64,000 nt of DNA from Microglena sp. YARC (Eukaryota > Chlorophyta > Chlorophyceae > Chlamydomonadales > Chlamydomonadaceae), in assembly GCA_022414725.1 (NCBI GenBank), contig CM039464.1, positions 27,836,488-27,900,487 on the forward strand, written 5' to 3'. The position numbers and the translations under genes are program-made. Shown here one piece after another: positions 1 to 12,800 of this stretch; position 1 is the stretch's first letter, and each line of letters opens with the position of its first letter. The notes beneath the pieces are model-generated. The model saw only the letters and a list, made by a program, of their open reading frames with translations. It searched no databases and was not told where the DNA came from.

Positions 1-370
1 ACCACGCCCCACCAGGCGGTATCATAACAATGGTAGAGAAATCAGCCTTTAACCGATAAGCTCTGGGTTGGAGAGGTAGCAGAGATTTTTTCCTGCTGTG
101 TGTAGCTTTCGCTAATTTTGACCCCGTTTTGGCCCAAATTGCTGCTATAAAGAACCTTAATATTTGGCCATAAAAAAGCTATGAAAAGCTATAATGATGC
201 TTTCCCTGGAGGAGGCCTAAACCCATAAAGCTATAAGGACGCTGTCCCTGGATGCGGCCTAAACCCAGAATGCTATAAGGACACAGTCCCTGGAGGCAGC
301 CATAACCCATAAAGCTATAAGGACACAGTCCCTGGAGGCGGCCTAAACCCATAAAGCTACATAAAAACAA
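1..370. repeat. Dispersed repeat with internal tandem units
   Basis: Intergenic or intronic DNA at the left edge. From about 130 to 360 a unit of roughly 55-60 bp is repeated about four times, each with an AAGCTATAAGGAC-like start, a CCCTGGAGG core and GGCCTAAACCC. Related single copies occur at about 10735-10905 and, inverted, at 34655-34725. The first 25 bases are the reverse complement of a GGGGCGTGGT motif seen again near 3130 and 23306. No gene is visible. Confidence 0.6.
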
Positions 371-605
371 CTTTCTCAACTGACAAGTTCTATGCAGCGT
401 CGCCTGTGACGCTAAAAAATGGCGGAGAGTGATCGCGAGGGCGCGACTGGTGGTAACGGAAGCGAGGTAGTCACGAGACCGTTGGCTGACGTGTCGGGCT
501 TCATCACGGTCTGACAGATGGATGGATGGACGGACGGACAAATGGGTAAACATGGGGGCTCCCGCCCCCTTGAAGAGGGGGCTCCGCCAAAAATAAATCA
601 CTGAG
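371..605 (+). repeat. Dispersed element, copy 1 (second copy at 34145-34355)
   Basis: A block of about 230 bp starts near TATGCAGCGTCGC and ends with GGGGGCTCCGCCAAAAA. It is matched in the same orientation at 34145-34355. Both copies share the CGGACGGACAAATGGGTAAA segment, a short inverted repeat (CCCGCCCCCTTGAAGAGGGGG) and the same end. No coding capacity is recognised, so it looks like a non-autonomous mobile element or SINE-like unit. Confidence 0.55.
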
Positions 606-689
606 GGGTAGAGACTGTCTTGTTGCTCGCGTGAGTCTAGAAAGGTCGTGCCGTGTATGGTGCCCCAGAACAACCCTGGTCCCTAGCCA

Positions 690-1105
690 TGCGTTCCATC
701 AGGTACTTACACCACCACATACTACCACCACCTTCTCCCACCATTACATACCACTACCACCACATACATTTACCCAAGTCTGCCTATGCCTATGCCTAAT
801 ACCACCACCACCACATATCACCACCACCGCATACCACCACCACTAAATACCACCACCACCAAATACCACCACCACCACCATCACAAACCACCACCACCAC
901 ATACATTTACCCAAGTCTGCCTATGCCTATGCCTAATACCACCACCACCACGTACCACCAACACCACATACTGCCTCCACATACTACCTCCACATTCTAC
1001 CACTACCACATACTACCACCACCACATTCTACCACCATCACTACATACCACCACCACATACCACCAGCACTACATTCCACCACCACTCAGAACCACTTCT
1101 GTTAC
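690..1105 (+). repeat. CACCAC/TACCACCA microsatellite-like tract
   Basis: Low-complexity C/A-rich DNA of CCACCACATAC-type units, with two copies of a longer unit containing TTTACCCAAGTCTGCC. It lies just 5' of the WW-domain exon and probably forms part of the upstream intron. Open frames over it encode only Thr/His/Pro repeats and are not genes. Confidence 0.75.
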
Positions 1106-1120
1106 CTCCCCCTCTTGCAG

Positions 1121-4093
1121 CTTGAGTCCGATGAGCATCCTGGGGAGTTCTTCTACCACAACCAAAACACCAAGGAGAGCATGTGGGAGAAGCCGCATAC
1201 CCAGGTGCGCTTCAAAGGGTTGTGCCGTGTCTAACCTGTTGACCATAACCATAGCTGTTCCTTGCAGCTACCTGCTGCTTCAAGTTAAGCTCAGGGTTCT
1301 TCTTAAGGAATATGGGCCACCCCCCTTTTATTGCAATGTTGGTTCTGTAGCCAACTGCCCAGAATCCAGAAAGAGCAAAAATCACAGGGTTCCAAAATCC
1401 CTTGGAACTCAAGTCAAAAAAGGCCAGGTCAGCCAGGGCAGGTCAGCTTCAGGCCAAAGCCAGGCCACAGGGCCGAGTCTCGAAACTATGGGTTTCATCG
1501 CAGGGCCGATTCCAAAAACGATGGTTTATTGCATAATGCAAAATTTCGCAGCTAAAAAACCCTGGTTAAGCTGGGTAGCATACCAGGGGAGCTGCTGCTG
1601 ATAGCGAAAAGAAATACTTTGACGCTAGCATTATTCTGTGTTGTGTTTTGTACTGCCATCACCTCTCTGCCTGGGGTGGGGTGACCTTCAAGCCACATAC
1701 ATAGAAGCCGCATACCCAGGTGCGCCTCTGAAGCGTCGTGCCGTATCCACCCTGGGTCGTGCCGTGCCTAACCCCCTGCCTTACCTGGGTCGTGCCTTGC
1801 CGTGTTCACCCTGGGTCGTGCCGTGTCTAACCTGGGTCTTGTGGAGCCGGGTCCAACCTGGGTCGTGCAAAGTCGGGTCTTACTTGGGTCGTGACGTGCT
1901 AAACGTGGGTCGTGCCTTTCAGTGTCCACCCTGGGTTGTGCCGTGACGTGTCTAACCTGGGTCGTGCGGAGCCGGGTCCAACTTGGGTCGTGCCGTGCCT
2001 AACGTGGGTCGTGCCTTGCAGTGTCTAACCTGGATTGTACCTTGCCGTGCCTAACCTGGGTCGTGCGGAGTCGGGTCCAACCTTGGTCGTGCCGTGTCCA
2101 CCCTGGGTCGTGCCGTGTCAAACGTGGGTCGTGCCTTGCCGTATCCAACCTCGGTCGTGCGGTGCCTAACGTGGGTCGTGCCGTGCCGTGTCCAACCTGG
2201 GTTGTGTCTTGCCGTGCCTAACCTGGGTCGTGAGAAGCCGGGTCCAACCTGGGTCGTGCCGTTTCAAACGTGGGTCGTGCCTTGCCGTGTCCACCCTGGG
2301 TCGTGCCGTGCCTAACCTGGGTCGTGCCGTGTCCAACCTGTTGACCCTAACCATCACTGTTTTTTTCAGTTATGAATGACTGCAATTTCGCTATTATAGG
2401 GTTGACTATATGACTTCTTTCTAATATCGACTTCAGTGTTTTGTTTAATGTGTGTGAGAGAGAGAGAGAGGGGTTATTATACTTAATGAGATTTGTTTTT
2501 AGTTATGAAAGGAATTTCACCCCAGGAGGTGGTTATATTATATGCGTTTAGAACATGTTTATAAGTGGTTAAGTTTTCAGCTTCTGAGGTGTTAGGAATT
2601 ACTACATGTCATTTTGTTTTTTAAATAGGAAAGGAATTTCACCCTAGGAGGTGGGTCTCCCGACACAAACCAGCGGCATCGAGGATTCAGTCCGAATGGT
2701 ATTGCCACTCCTACAAAAAAGTAGGGGCACATTGGGTCTTTGGCACGCAAAAAACTTGTCTGCCCTCTCTCAGGCTGTTGTCCACCATTTTTCATTTTGG
2801 CAGATACTTTCCACCACTTCATGCTTAATTTGAATTACAATAAATTTGAGTCTACAAGTGAAATTGAAGTCGCTTCCTCAAACCGTTGAACTTCTAACCA
2901 TGTTTGAACCAACTTCTAACCATGTTTGAACCAACTTCTAACATTTTTAACCAACCGCTAGCCATGGCTCAAGTAACTTCTCACCATGTTTTAGTCAGCT
3001 AGTCTTGCTTATGACTTATGACTAGGGTTGTCAAGCACGATATCCTACGATATAGTTTATCGTACGGTACAGTACGATAATGGTAACAGTCACCGTTCGA
3101 CATTTCACATTATCGTGTAATGAGAACGCCTGGGGGGGCGTGGTATTAAGGGAGCCCCGTCTCGCGGCGGTAGAGTATGGGCTGCTATATTACCCGGGCA
3201 AAGCTACCATGGCGGTTGACATTTTTTTGTTGTACGATATATCGTGCTGTCTAGCAAACGGATATCAAACTGCACTGTACTTCCCAAATTACTATAATGT
3301 CAGTTTTGGAGTCCAGTTCATCTATGATTTTTCTTTTTAAGCCCCTTTGAGAGAGAGAGAGAGAGGATTCGTTACAAAAACTCAGCAAATCATTGCGAAG
3401 ATAGGACAGCAGCACAGCCTGCCTGCCATCCAATTCATAACAGGAAGCATGAGGGTCCTTCCTTCCTATCACGGCTGGGCAAGTCCCTTAAGCCTGTTTG
3501 GCCTACCGGCCTACCCCTGGACTGGAACATACACACAGTGTTAGCCGGAGGTGTGGTCGAGTGGTGAAGTGCATCATGGGACAAGTAGTGGTTGACTGGT
3601 TTCTAGAGGTCAGGGGTTCGAATATGTCTTAATTAGCTCAGGGGCCTGGGAGTCTAGGGGTTTCTGATCCTGGGCCTGGAATGGGTCACAAATAAATGAA
3701 ATAAACTTCCACCTTCGATGTTGTGTGATCAATCGTACGATGGCGACAACGATATTATTGTGAGTGTTTACCTTCTTCAATATTGATTCATTTGACTTGA
3801 ATTCTCCTGTATCGACAAAAGGCTGGGCCTAAACCCGGATTGTCTCCTTCGTCTCATATTGATTTACGACGAAAAATGGTACACGAGATCGTAGTAGTAC
3901 AATATAATGTGATAAATACCAATATCAGTACGACATTGACAACCCTACTTACGTATTGCATGAGGTCATCATAATGAACACAACAGCATGCAATCCCAGT
4001 CCGATAACCTCCTCCCCCACCCCACCCCACCTCCACCTGCAGGCATGGGAGATCCACACACATGATTTCAAGAAACCCGAGAAGGACTTGTGA
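1121..4093 (+). CDS. WW-domain protein, 3' end (5' part outside window)
   Basis: Two phase-0 exons can be read. Exon 1121-1204 follows a CTCTTGCAG acceptor and ends at CAG|gtgcgc. Its 28 residues include GEFFYHNQNTKESMWEKP, the second half of a WW domain: the aromatic strand, the Asn-x-x-Thr turn, the second Trp and the following Pro. The first Trp must be encoded upstream of the window. The likely last exon is 4043-4093, after CCACCTGCAG, encoding 16 residues (AWEIHTHDFKKPEKDL) and TGA. WW domains bind proline-rich ligands, but the rest of the protein is not visible, so no specific function is assigned. The 2.8-kb intron carries a copy of the exon's 3' edge and a large minisatellite. A TGTAA motif lies about 155 nt after the stop. 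The two-exon link rests on matching phase and sensible splice sites; further exons between them are possible. Confidence 0.6.
1704..2352 (+). repeat. Minisatellite seeded by a copy of the WW exon edge
   Basis: The segment begins with a duplicate of the WW exon's last bases plus its donor (GCCGCATACCCAGGTGCGC). It continues as about 20-25 degenerate units of 20-30 bp around CCTGGGTCGTGCCGTGTC. The array ends in CCAACCTGTTGACC, which also follows the real exon at about 1230-1245. This suggests amplification of a segment starting at the exon boundary. Open frames across it are repeat artefacts. Confidence 0.8.
2353..3020. repeat. Intronic repeats, including an AGGAGGTGG family copy
   Basis: No gene is seen. 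About 2628-2745 belongs to a dispersed family running from CCTAGGAGGTGGG to GCCACTCCTAC. Related copies are at about 5452-5545 and, inverted, at 33140-33255 and 63010-63118. About 2880-3000 holds several copies of an AACTTCTAACCATGTTT-type unit. Confidence 0.55.
3022..3955. mobile_element. Non-autonomous DNA-element-like block with terminal inverted repeats
   Basis: The left end reads CTAGGGTTGTCAAGCACGAT and the right end carries the inverted form ATTGACAACCCTACTTA. This implies terminal inverted repeats around GTAGGGTTGTCAA. The interior is rich in CGTACGAT/ATCGTAC palindromes near both ends, as in MITEs. A GGGGCGTGGT...CTACCATGGCGGTTGAC block sits at about 3128-3220 (also at 23300-23392), and a tRNA-like unit is at 3545-3628. 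No transposase frame is visible. It may be a composite of nested insertions. Confidence 0.5.
3545..3628 (+). repeat. tRNA-derived SINE-like unit
   Basis: An internal A-box-like TGGTCGAGTGG is followed about 50 nt later by a B-box-like GGTTCGAAT. The spacing and elements resemble a serine/leucine-type tRNA. The acceptor stem does not close well and the right side runs straight into other repeat sequence. It is read as a SINE head rather than a functional tRNA gene. Confidence 0.45.
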
Positions 4094-4929
4094 AGAGACT
4101 AGTTTCTTATTTTTTGCTGTCGCACAAAGTTAGGGCCTCCGTCGGTAAAACGATTGTTTGGGGGTCAGATTATCATTTCCTTTTCTGTTTAGCCCTCCTG
4201 ATACCATGGTTGGGCAATTCCCTTTAGCCTCTTTGGCTACCCCTGTACTGTAAGATGCATTGACCAGTGACTAAGTGATTGCCACACGCATTTATTCCAT
4301 ATCTAGCCTAGCACTGCCATTGTGCTTGTCGCAGCTTTTAGAGAGAAACCGACCCTCGACCGAAACGAACATTCACCACTACCCCTACTGACCACGGCAG
4401 GCGGATTAGGTGCGTTCAAAAGGTGGTGAAAAGTGAAACTCTTACCTGGTGGGATCTTATTCCTGTACATCATATATCAATATACTTTACGGCTGGGTGG
4501 AGCAAAGTTAGGGCCGGGTCTGGAGTGTAGGTTTAGTCGGCTGAGATCCCGGACCACCTCAGGCCTCATGGGTAAATTAATTAGCAACCTGTGCTGCACC
4601 GCAAGCTCTCCTGGGGAGCGCATTGCAACCGGAAAATGAAAATATGAGCTCGTATGATCGGAAATAGTTACTTGGGATCGAAGCTTGAACACGCCTCTAA
4701 ACGACGACGACTTAAAAAAACTGATTTACAATTCTGAGTGCTGTTGTCGAGTTTCCAAGCAAACTTGGGAGAAAGAAGGGTACCTGAAGAGAAGCATGGA
4801 AGTTTGGTATGGTCGGTAATGTCGTTATACATTGCCATTGAGAGAGAGAGGGTTCGAAATAAAGATTACAAGGGGCTCATGTCCACATAATCCCTGTGTT
4901 ATTACATACGGCACGTGCAGATGATAATA
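4094..4929. other. Intergenic region, no gene seen
   Basis: Between the WW-protein stop and the tandem duplication there is a partial copy, at about 4194-4256, of a dispersed family (TGGGCAAGTCCC...GCCTACCCCTGGACTG). The rest is unique sequence with short open frames on both strands that resemble nothing recognisable. The WW-gene 3' UTR should lie at its left end. Confidence 0.5.
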
Positions 4930-5345
4930 TTATGTCAAATCATACACAAGTCATACGCAAACAAACACACGAGGACACGTATGATAGTACCGCAACCAAG
5001 GTGAAGGGAGTGGGGCCATGAGAACGCATGCAATAGGAGCATTGATGTGTACTGGCATGGCACAACACATCCCACACACGAGGTAACTCTGTAGTACTAC
5101 AATACAGCGGTGTGGATGCCGATACAGCCAGACAGCCACATTGACGCCCAAGTCAAATCATACATAATTCATACACAATCAAACAAACGAGCGCACATAT
5201 GATAGTACCGCAACCAAGGTGAAGGGAGTGGGGCCACGAGTACGCATGCAATAGGAGCATTGATGTGTACTGGTATGTCACAACACATCCCACACACGAG
5301 GTAACTCTGTACTACTACAATATAGCGGTGTGGATGCTCGGTGGG
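4930..5345 (+). repeat. Direct tandem duplication, unit about 217 bp
   Basis: Two near-identical copies, about 4936-5125 and 5153-5338, each run from TCATACACAA through GGTGAAGGGAGTGGGGCCA to GCGGTGTGGATGC. They differ at scattered positions. Mirror-image open frames on the minus strand are identical between copies only because of the duplication. No function is inferred. Confidence 0.85.
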
Positions 5346-6874
5346 CCCTGTTTTATGTACGGGGTCACACTTCCTGAGGTGAAAATAAAAACAAACAAAC
5401 ATATGTAGTGATGTACAACGGGCCTAGGGTACGGTTTTGTTTTGTTTTTTGTGAAAGCTATTTCAACCCAGGAGGTGGATCGCACGACACTTACCAGCGA
5501 CATCAAGGATTCAGTTCGAATGGCATTGCCACTCCTAAAAAATGATTTGGCTGACAGGCGTGTTGGCATGATTTGGCTGATTTGGCTGACAGGCGTGTTG
5601 GCATGATTTGTCTGACACGCGTGTGATCAGATGGCAATGATGCACTCGTGTCCTAGTAGTTCACGCTGGCAGGAATCAAAGGGAGGAAATTGAATTTACA
5701 TTCTTACTGACTGCGACATGTTTGCCTTACACCGGACATAATCAGACACTAATATATAAGCTGGTGAATTAAACCACTTGAACTTGAACTTGGTAACATA
5801 GCTTTAGCCAGTAATTTGGCTGCTAGCCGTCTTCGGCAGTAAAAAATGAGATTGAACACACGCAGCTCCTGGTCGTTGACTGTAAGACTGCTCCCATTCC
5901 AGTTAAGAAGGACCTTGAACAAGAGCATGTCGAAGTTCACAAAATCACCATTCGATACCAATTCTCGCGGCGAGGAGCCGGACGGACTGTTCTGTTCGGA
6001 GGGTGGCCCCGAAACCAGAGGCAGGCCAGGATCAGATACGCAAGCCCAGGCGCGGGGGGCAAGCTTTGGCGCAAGGGGCATGCAAGCAAACATGAAAACT
6101 CTGGACGATGCGTGCAGAGTTGAACGAGGGGATGATGGTGGGAGCAGGCAATCAGGCTGGGTGGCTTGGCAAAGCGTTTGTTAAAGCTGGGAAAAAGCTT
6201 TCATACAGAAAAAACCCTATATAGTGGAAACTGTAGGTTTAGAGTGACCGGGCCAACTGAGGGATGAGGGGTTCATTATTAGCCCTCTGATTATTAGCAA
6301 TTTTATATAATTAGCAACCTGCGCGAACTCAAGACCCGGAGCAACGGGGTGCCTCCGGGTGGCTCTGGGGGCTCCGCTAAAAACGTTGGTTCGCTGGTCT
6401 GCCAGACCCCGGGGGAATGAAATCCATGCGCTCTATCACACTCACAGAAGCAGATCTGGTGCAAATTAAGCGGTTTTTGCCCAGGCCTCCCTGAAATTCC
6501 AAGCAGATTCGTTTGATAAGAATAAAGGGAAACAGCTGATTGGCCTGTTGTGTAAGTCTTTTGCCTATTTTTCGCTTTTGGACAGCCCCCCACCCCCCCC
6601 ACCAGCACCACACACAGTACTTCGTCCCACCTGCGTTCCCCCGCTTCAATCTTGCAGGAGACCTTCGCTACACCATTCTCCGTGTCACTTAGTCAGTGCT
6701 ATAAGTTTCCGCCTGTCGCATCCAATACAAATAGAAATCAAGGACATTTGAAGTTGCATAAGACGACGAACTGCTTTGATTCCGCTGTTGATTGCGAGGA
6801 TATACCCAGCATCAGTTTGAGTCTGAATGGCGTAGCCTTTATAATAAAACCTATTTCTCTTGCCACTTACCAAC
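5346..6874. other. Intergenic region upstream of the METTL18 gene
   Basis: It contains an AGGAGGTGG family copy (5452-5545), three short GATTTGGCTGACA repeats (5545-5615), and a copy of the TTGAACTTGGTAACATAGC family at about 5775-5845 (inverted reading CAGCCAAATTAC). Open frames of 112-114 codons overlap on opposite strands at about 5749-6184. Neither has a recognisable domain or splice context, and their tails run into repeats. The METTL18 promoter and 5' UTR should lie at 6550-6874; no TATA box is convincing. Confidence 0.45.
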
Positions 6875-9800
6875 ATGGTTGACGGAAATGCTCCGAGTGT
6901 TGATCAGCCTGGCGACGGTAACGAACTAGACCCTGCTGGCAGCTCACCGGTAGCGAACGCTGCTGGAGTGAACACTGAAGCCGCTGCTGCCCCTGATTCG
7001 TCTGAAATGGAGGTGGCGAAAACTGAGGAAGAGGGGGTTGAACAGCATGGGGAGTTCGTTGAAGTTAAGGGAGTAGTTGAGGGCGATGATGCAGCCGACG
7101 AAGCAGAAGAGGGCGGTGCTCCTGCTGCTGATGAGGGCAAGCCTCCTCGAGAGGACTACTACGAGGAATACATCGAGTACAAGCCTTTACCAGCGGAGGA
7201 AGTTGAGGTGGCCTATCGACATATTGTAAGTCTTGTATAGCCGGCCAACTGGCTAGATACCTTGGCAATGACAATTCCATGTCGGCAGATACGACAACAA
7301 TTCAGACGTCCGCTTTCTCGCTGTCTGGTGCACATGCTCGTAATTCCTTGCCTCGATTTCTGTCAAGGGCGTGCTTCTTGAAAACTGCGATGAGGGGGGG
7401 TACTGTCTGGCTTGGTTGCGATCGCTCAATGTGCCATGCCCACGCTGCTTTGTAGGATGTACAATCCGAGGAGATGGAGCCTGTAGTTGTAAATGAAGAC
7501 CTCACGCTGTACAAGGTAGGTGATTCACGTTTTTCACTTTTCTGTTTTCTGAGGTGTGTATGTGTATGCAGTGTGTCTAGTTGCAGTGGTTGCTGAAAGC
7601 TACAGGGATCAGACAGAATGCTCTCAATTTTGTGAGCCATTGAGCCATTGAGCCAGATGGTTCTTTCCTCGATTGTAAGTGGTGTACCACTACCATGGTC
7701 GTTGTTATACCATGGGGTTTCCATGAAGATAGTTGTAATATTCCATAGCAGCAAAAGCTCAGTTTGTTTACGGCTACTACCAAACTGGCAAAAACCCATC
7801 CCGTCGCTCCCCGCTTGGCGCCAACACCCTGTAACACCCGAATCGTCTTGGGAGGAAACGTAGTGTCAGATTGGGAAACGTACCGCTTGTGTTGATGATG
7901 ATGATGGTGGTGATGATGATGATGATGATGTTGACAATGATTTCATTTTTCCTGGTGCCCTACTGGACTCCAAATGTGCCTGCAGTTTGACGAAGTCCAG
8001 GGGGATTTCACTTAACTGTAGGGAACGGCAATATGACATCATATGATATCATGATATCATGTCATCATATGATATTATATGATGCCGACAGTCTGACTAG
8101 GCTAAAGTTGCCTTTTATATACAATATCATATGATACAATGTGTATGATATCATATGATATCATACTGGCCTTTAATCAACATCATATGATATGCCGGTC
8201 CCTACTTAACTGTAACACACTATGCCTGCACCCACACCCACTCACACCACACCCTCCACCCACACCCACCCACCCCCACCCACTCACACCACCCACCCCC
8301 ACCCTCACCCCCACCCACCCCCACCCACCCACACCCAACCACCCACTGCACTCACCCACGCTCACCCACACCCATGCTGTAGGCCCGGGTCCCAGCAGAT
8401 GCTGTTGCTCGCCTGACTGGTGACGATGAAGCCGGGATTCACGACCTGATCCCTGGTGTATACGAAGGTGGGTGATGCTGCTTTCCTATCACTGCACATG
8501 CTTCTTTGTGGGATTGCACCAGTTGAATCCAGTTGGGATTGAATCAGTCGAATTCAGTTGGGATTGAATCAGTTGGATTCAGTTGGGATTAAATTAGTTG
8601 AATATAGTTGAGATTAAATCAGTTGAATTCAGTTAGAATTGAATTAGTTGAATATGTTGTGGGATGGTATCAGTTGAATTTGTTGTGGGATTGCATCAGA
8701 TGAATTCAGTTGGGATTGTAACAGTTGAATTTGTTGTGGGATTGCATCATATGAATTCAGTTGGGATTGCATCAATTGAATTTGTTGTGGGATCGTATCA
8801 GTTGAATTTGTTGTGGGATTGCATCAGTTGGATTCAGTAGGGATTGAATCAGTTGGATTCAGTTGGAATTGAATCAGTTGAATTCAGTTAGGATTAAAGC
8901 AGTTAGATTCAATTGGGATTGCATCAGTTGGATTCAGTTGGGATTACATCAGTTGGATTCAGTTGGGATTGCATCAGTTGAATTCAGTTGGGATTGAATC
9001 AGTTGAATTCAGTTGGAATTGAATCAGTTGAATTTGTTGTGGGATTGCATCAGTTGAATTCAGTTGGGATTGAAGCAGTTGGATTCAGTTGGAATTGAAT
9101 CAGTTGAATTCAGTTGGGTTTGGATCAGCTGAATTCTGATTTTTCAATCCATTTTCAAGACCTGTTGTTCAACTTTGGCGAATTGCAGGGTAGGGGTAAG
9201 TTAGCCCCCACTTAAGTTAGCCCCCACTTACCTAAACCCACCTAGACCCTAAACCCTAAGCCCACCTAAACCCTAAACCTTTGAATACAACAACCACTGA
9301 ACCCTATACCCCTATAACCCCTCCTAAACCTAAGTGAGGGCTAACTTAAGTGGGGGCTAACTTGCCCCCAACAAAACTGCAGGAGGCTACAAATTGTGGG
9401 AGGGAGCCATTGACATGTGCGCGTTCCTGTGCACGGAATACAAACTGGGTAAAATGCTTGAAACCACAGACGTCTGCCCTGAGCTCCAGGTGTGTTTGCA
9501 TGCTTGTGTCAGTGTGTGTGCATCCAGATGTGTGTGTGTGCGCGAGTGTGTGCGTGCGTGTTAGTGCGCGTGCGTGTGTCAGTGTTTATGTATCCAGGTG
9601 TGTGTGTTTGCTATAATGTGTGTGTGTGAGCGTGCGTGTGTCAGTGTGTGTGCATCCAGGTGTGTGTGTTTGCGCGAGTGTGTGTCTTTTCCCGTTCATG
9701 TACCTCAGTGGTTAAACATGCAGTTGTTGAGCAGGTGTTTAAACCCTCTGGACACCTGTTTAACAACCTGAGCAAGGTGCAGGCAGCCGTAGGCATACGC

Positions 9801-12800
9801 ACCACATGCTACAGCAATCCCAAACGATTAAAACACAAAAAACTACAAAGCACATCACTACAAAGCACAAAGCATTAAGCACTAACTACAAAGTACGAAG
9901 TACAAAGTACAATGGACAAAGCATTAAACACAAACTACAAAGCACTAAGGACGAAGTACAATGGACAAAGCATTAAACACAAACTACAAAGCACTAAGGA
10001 CAAAGTACTAAGTACAAAGCACAACACTACAAAGCACAACGCACAAAGCACAAACTACAAATCACAGCACAACACTACACTACACTAAACAACCTGAACA
10101 AGGTGCAGGCAGCCGTAGGGTAACCGACAGTACGACCCAGATGACCTCTATCTCCCTCTGCGTGCCAGGGTCTCTCGAATTGTTAAACGGGAACAATTAA
10201 TTGGGAACATTCATAGCTGCGGAATTGCCTAACAAGGGCGTGACCGCCAGGGTACTTCAAATGACCAAATTGGCCAGCGCTTTAGCGCACTTGAAAACAA
10301 AAAAACTGCGCTTTGTAGTGCAAAAAGCGCACAAATTGCTTGCAGCGCCCACAAGGGGTTGCAAAAAACTGCGCTTAAAGCGCAGAGGGGGTCAAAAAGT
10401 CAGCGCTCAAAAGCGCAAAAGCGCGCGCTTTGAATTACCCTGGTGACCGCCCTTGAATTAGGGATGGGGATCCCGGTGTCACTAGGCTGTTTTGTTCACT
10501 TGGAGCTGCTTTGGTTGCAGATCCCGTGGACTTCGGATTCCAGCTGTCACTAGGGTTTGTTGTGTGCGGTGTGCTGTGTGCTCCATTCATAGCTGTGGAA
10601 TTGCCTAAACATGTGCAGGTACTGCCGTAGGCTATGTGTGTGCGGACTACATAGAGTATATGTGCGTGTGTGTCACAATGTGAATCTGTGTGCATGTGCT
10701 TTTAGAATCCTGCTCCTTATAGATTTTCCTCCCTGCTATTTATAGCTTTCACTACTTTTGACCCCGTTTTGGACCCAATTGATGCTATAAAGAACCCAAA
10801 TCTATGACCATCACAAAGCTATAAAAAGCTGTAAATACACTGTCCCTGGACGAGGCCTAATCCCAAAAAGCTATAAAAAAAACCACTTTCTAAACTGAAA
10901 AATATCCCTGCTGCTCCTGAGCCTCCTGATTCTTTTTCGCAACATCTGCATGGCGAGCAGCCAGATTTCTGGCTGTAGCCATGTAACCTAGTTCAAGTTC
11001 CATCCATCCAAATCCAGCCAAAATCCAGCCAGCCAAATTCCATCCAGCAAAAATTCTGGCTGGAGCCATGTAACCTAGTTCACTTTCAAGTTATTTTTCA
11101 CAACATCTGACGGGCAAGCGCGTGCTTGAATCAGGCTGATTATTGTTCGCAATATCTGCAGTGTGAGCAGCCCCATGTCTGGCTGGAGCCATGTAACCTA
11201 GTTCAAGTTGAAGTTATTTTTCGCAACATCTGCAGGGGAAGCGCGTCTTGAATTAGGCTGATTTTTGTTCACAACATTTGCAGGGGAAGCGCGTGCTTGA
11301 ATTAGGCTGCGGCAACGGCTTGCCTGGCATTACAATGCTCATGGCAGGCGCGAATGTTCATTTCCAAGTGAGTGAGACTAATTTCACCAAGTAAGAATGT
11401 TCATTTCCAAGTGAGTGAGACTAATTTCACCTGTAAGAATGTTCATTTCCAAGTGGGAGTGGTGTGTAAGGGTGGGGTATGGTGGGGGTGGGATGGGATG
11501 GGTGGGTGGGTAAGGGTGGGGTATGGTGGGGTGGGATGGGATGGGGGGTGGGTAAGGGTGGGGTACGGTGGGGGTGGGATGGGACGGGTGGGTGGGTAAG
11601 GGTGGGGTATGGTGGGGGTGGGATGGGATGGGGGGTGGGTAAGGGTGGGGTATGGTGGGGGTGGGATGGGACGGGTGTGTGTGTAAGGGTGGGGTATGGT
11701 GGGGGTGGATGGGATGGGTGGGTGGTAAGGGTGGGGTATGGTGGGGGTGGGATGGATGGGTGGGTGGGTAAGCCGTGAGTGTGCGGATGTACACTTCCAA
11801 GTAAGTCAGGCTCGTTTTATCAAGTACTCGTCCAAGTGGGTGGTGTGTGTGTCTGTGTGTGTGTGTGTGGGGGGGGGGGGGGTAAGGCGTGAGTGCCAGT
11901 GAGTGGTAGCATCCACCTTCATCTGCCTCAAACCCAGGAAGTGTGGTGGGTGGTGGTAGTGGGTGGGTGGGCGGTGGGTGGGGGGTGGGGGTAAGCCGTG
12001 ATGGACACTTCCAAGTAAGTCAGGCTCAATTCATCAAGTACTTGTCCAACTGTGTAGTGTGTGCGTGTTTGTGGGTGTTGTGGGAGGGGGGGGGGGGGGG
12101 GGGTAAGGCGTGAATGCCAGTTAGTGGTAGCATCCACCTTCATCTGCCTCAAACAGAAAGTGTGTGGGTAGTGGTGGTGGTTGGGGTGGTGGTGGTGGGA
12201 TGGGGGGGGGGGGGGGGGGGGGGGGGGGGTAAGCCTTGAGTGTGCGGATGTACACTTCCAAGTAAGTCAGGCTCATTTGTCAAAAGCTGTGTTGATGAGT
12301 CTGGTATGTTGATTAAAGTCTGGGTAGTGGAAGATGCAGCAACGGCCAGGATGGAGGTGGATTGGGTCAGAGTCACATGGAGGTCGGGGTCATTTGGTTG
12401 GATTGGGCCTCCTGTCTGTGCTACAGACCACAAAGCAGTACACTTGTTAACCTGCCTTCATAAATTGCCCTTCGTAAATTGCCCTTGTAAACTTCCCTTG
12501 TTAACCTGCCTTCGTAACCTGCCTTCGTGAATTGCCCTTGGTAAACTACCCTTATTACCCTGCCTTTGTAAACTACCCTTTTGTAAATTGCTTTGTTAAC
12601 TACCCTTGTTAACCTGCCTTCGTAAAATGCCCTTTGTAAATTGCTTTGTTAACTGCCCTTGTTAACCTGCCTTTGTAAACTGCCCTTAATAATCTACCCC
12701 TGTTGACCTTTCCTTGATAAACTACACTTGATAACCTGTCATCGTAAACTGCCCTTTGTAGACTATCCTTGTTAACTTGCCTTCGTAAACTGCCCTTGTT

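Noticed and set aside
5749..6184. Overlapping 112-114-codon frames on opposite strands
   Set aside because: No domain is recognised, one end is a dispersed repeat, and both strands are open so neither can be preferred.
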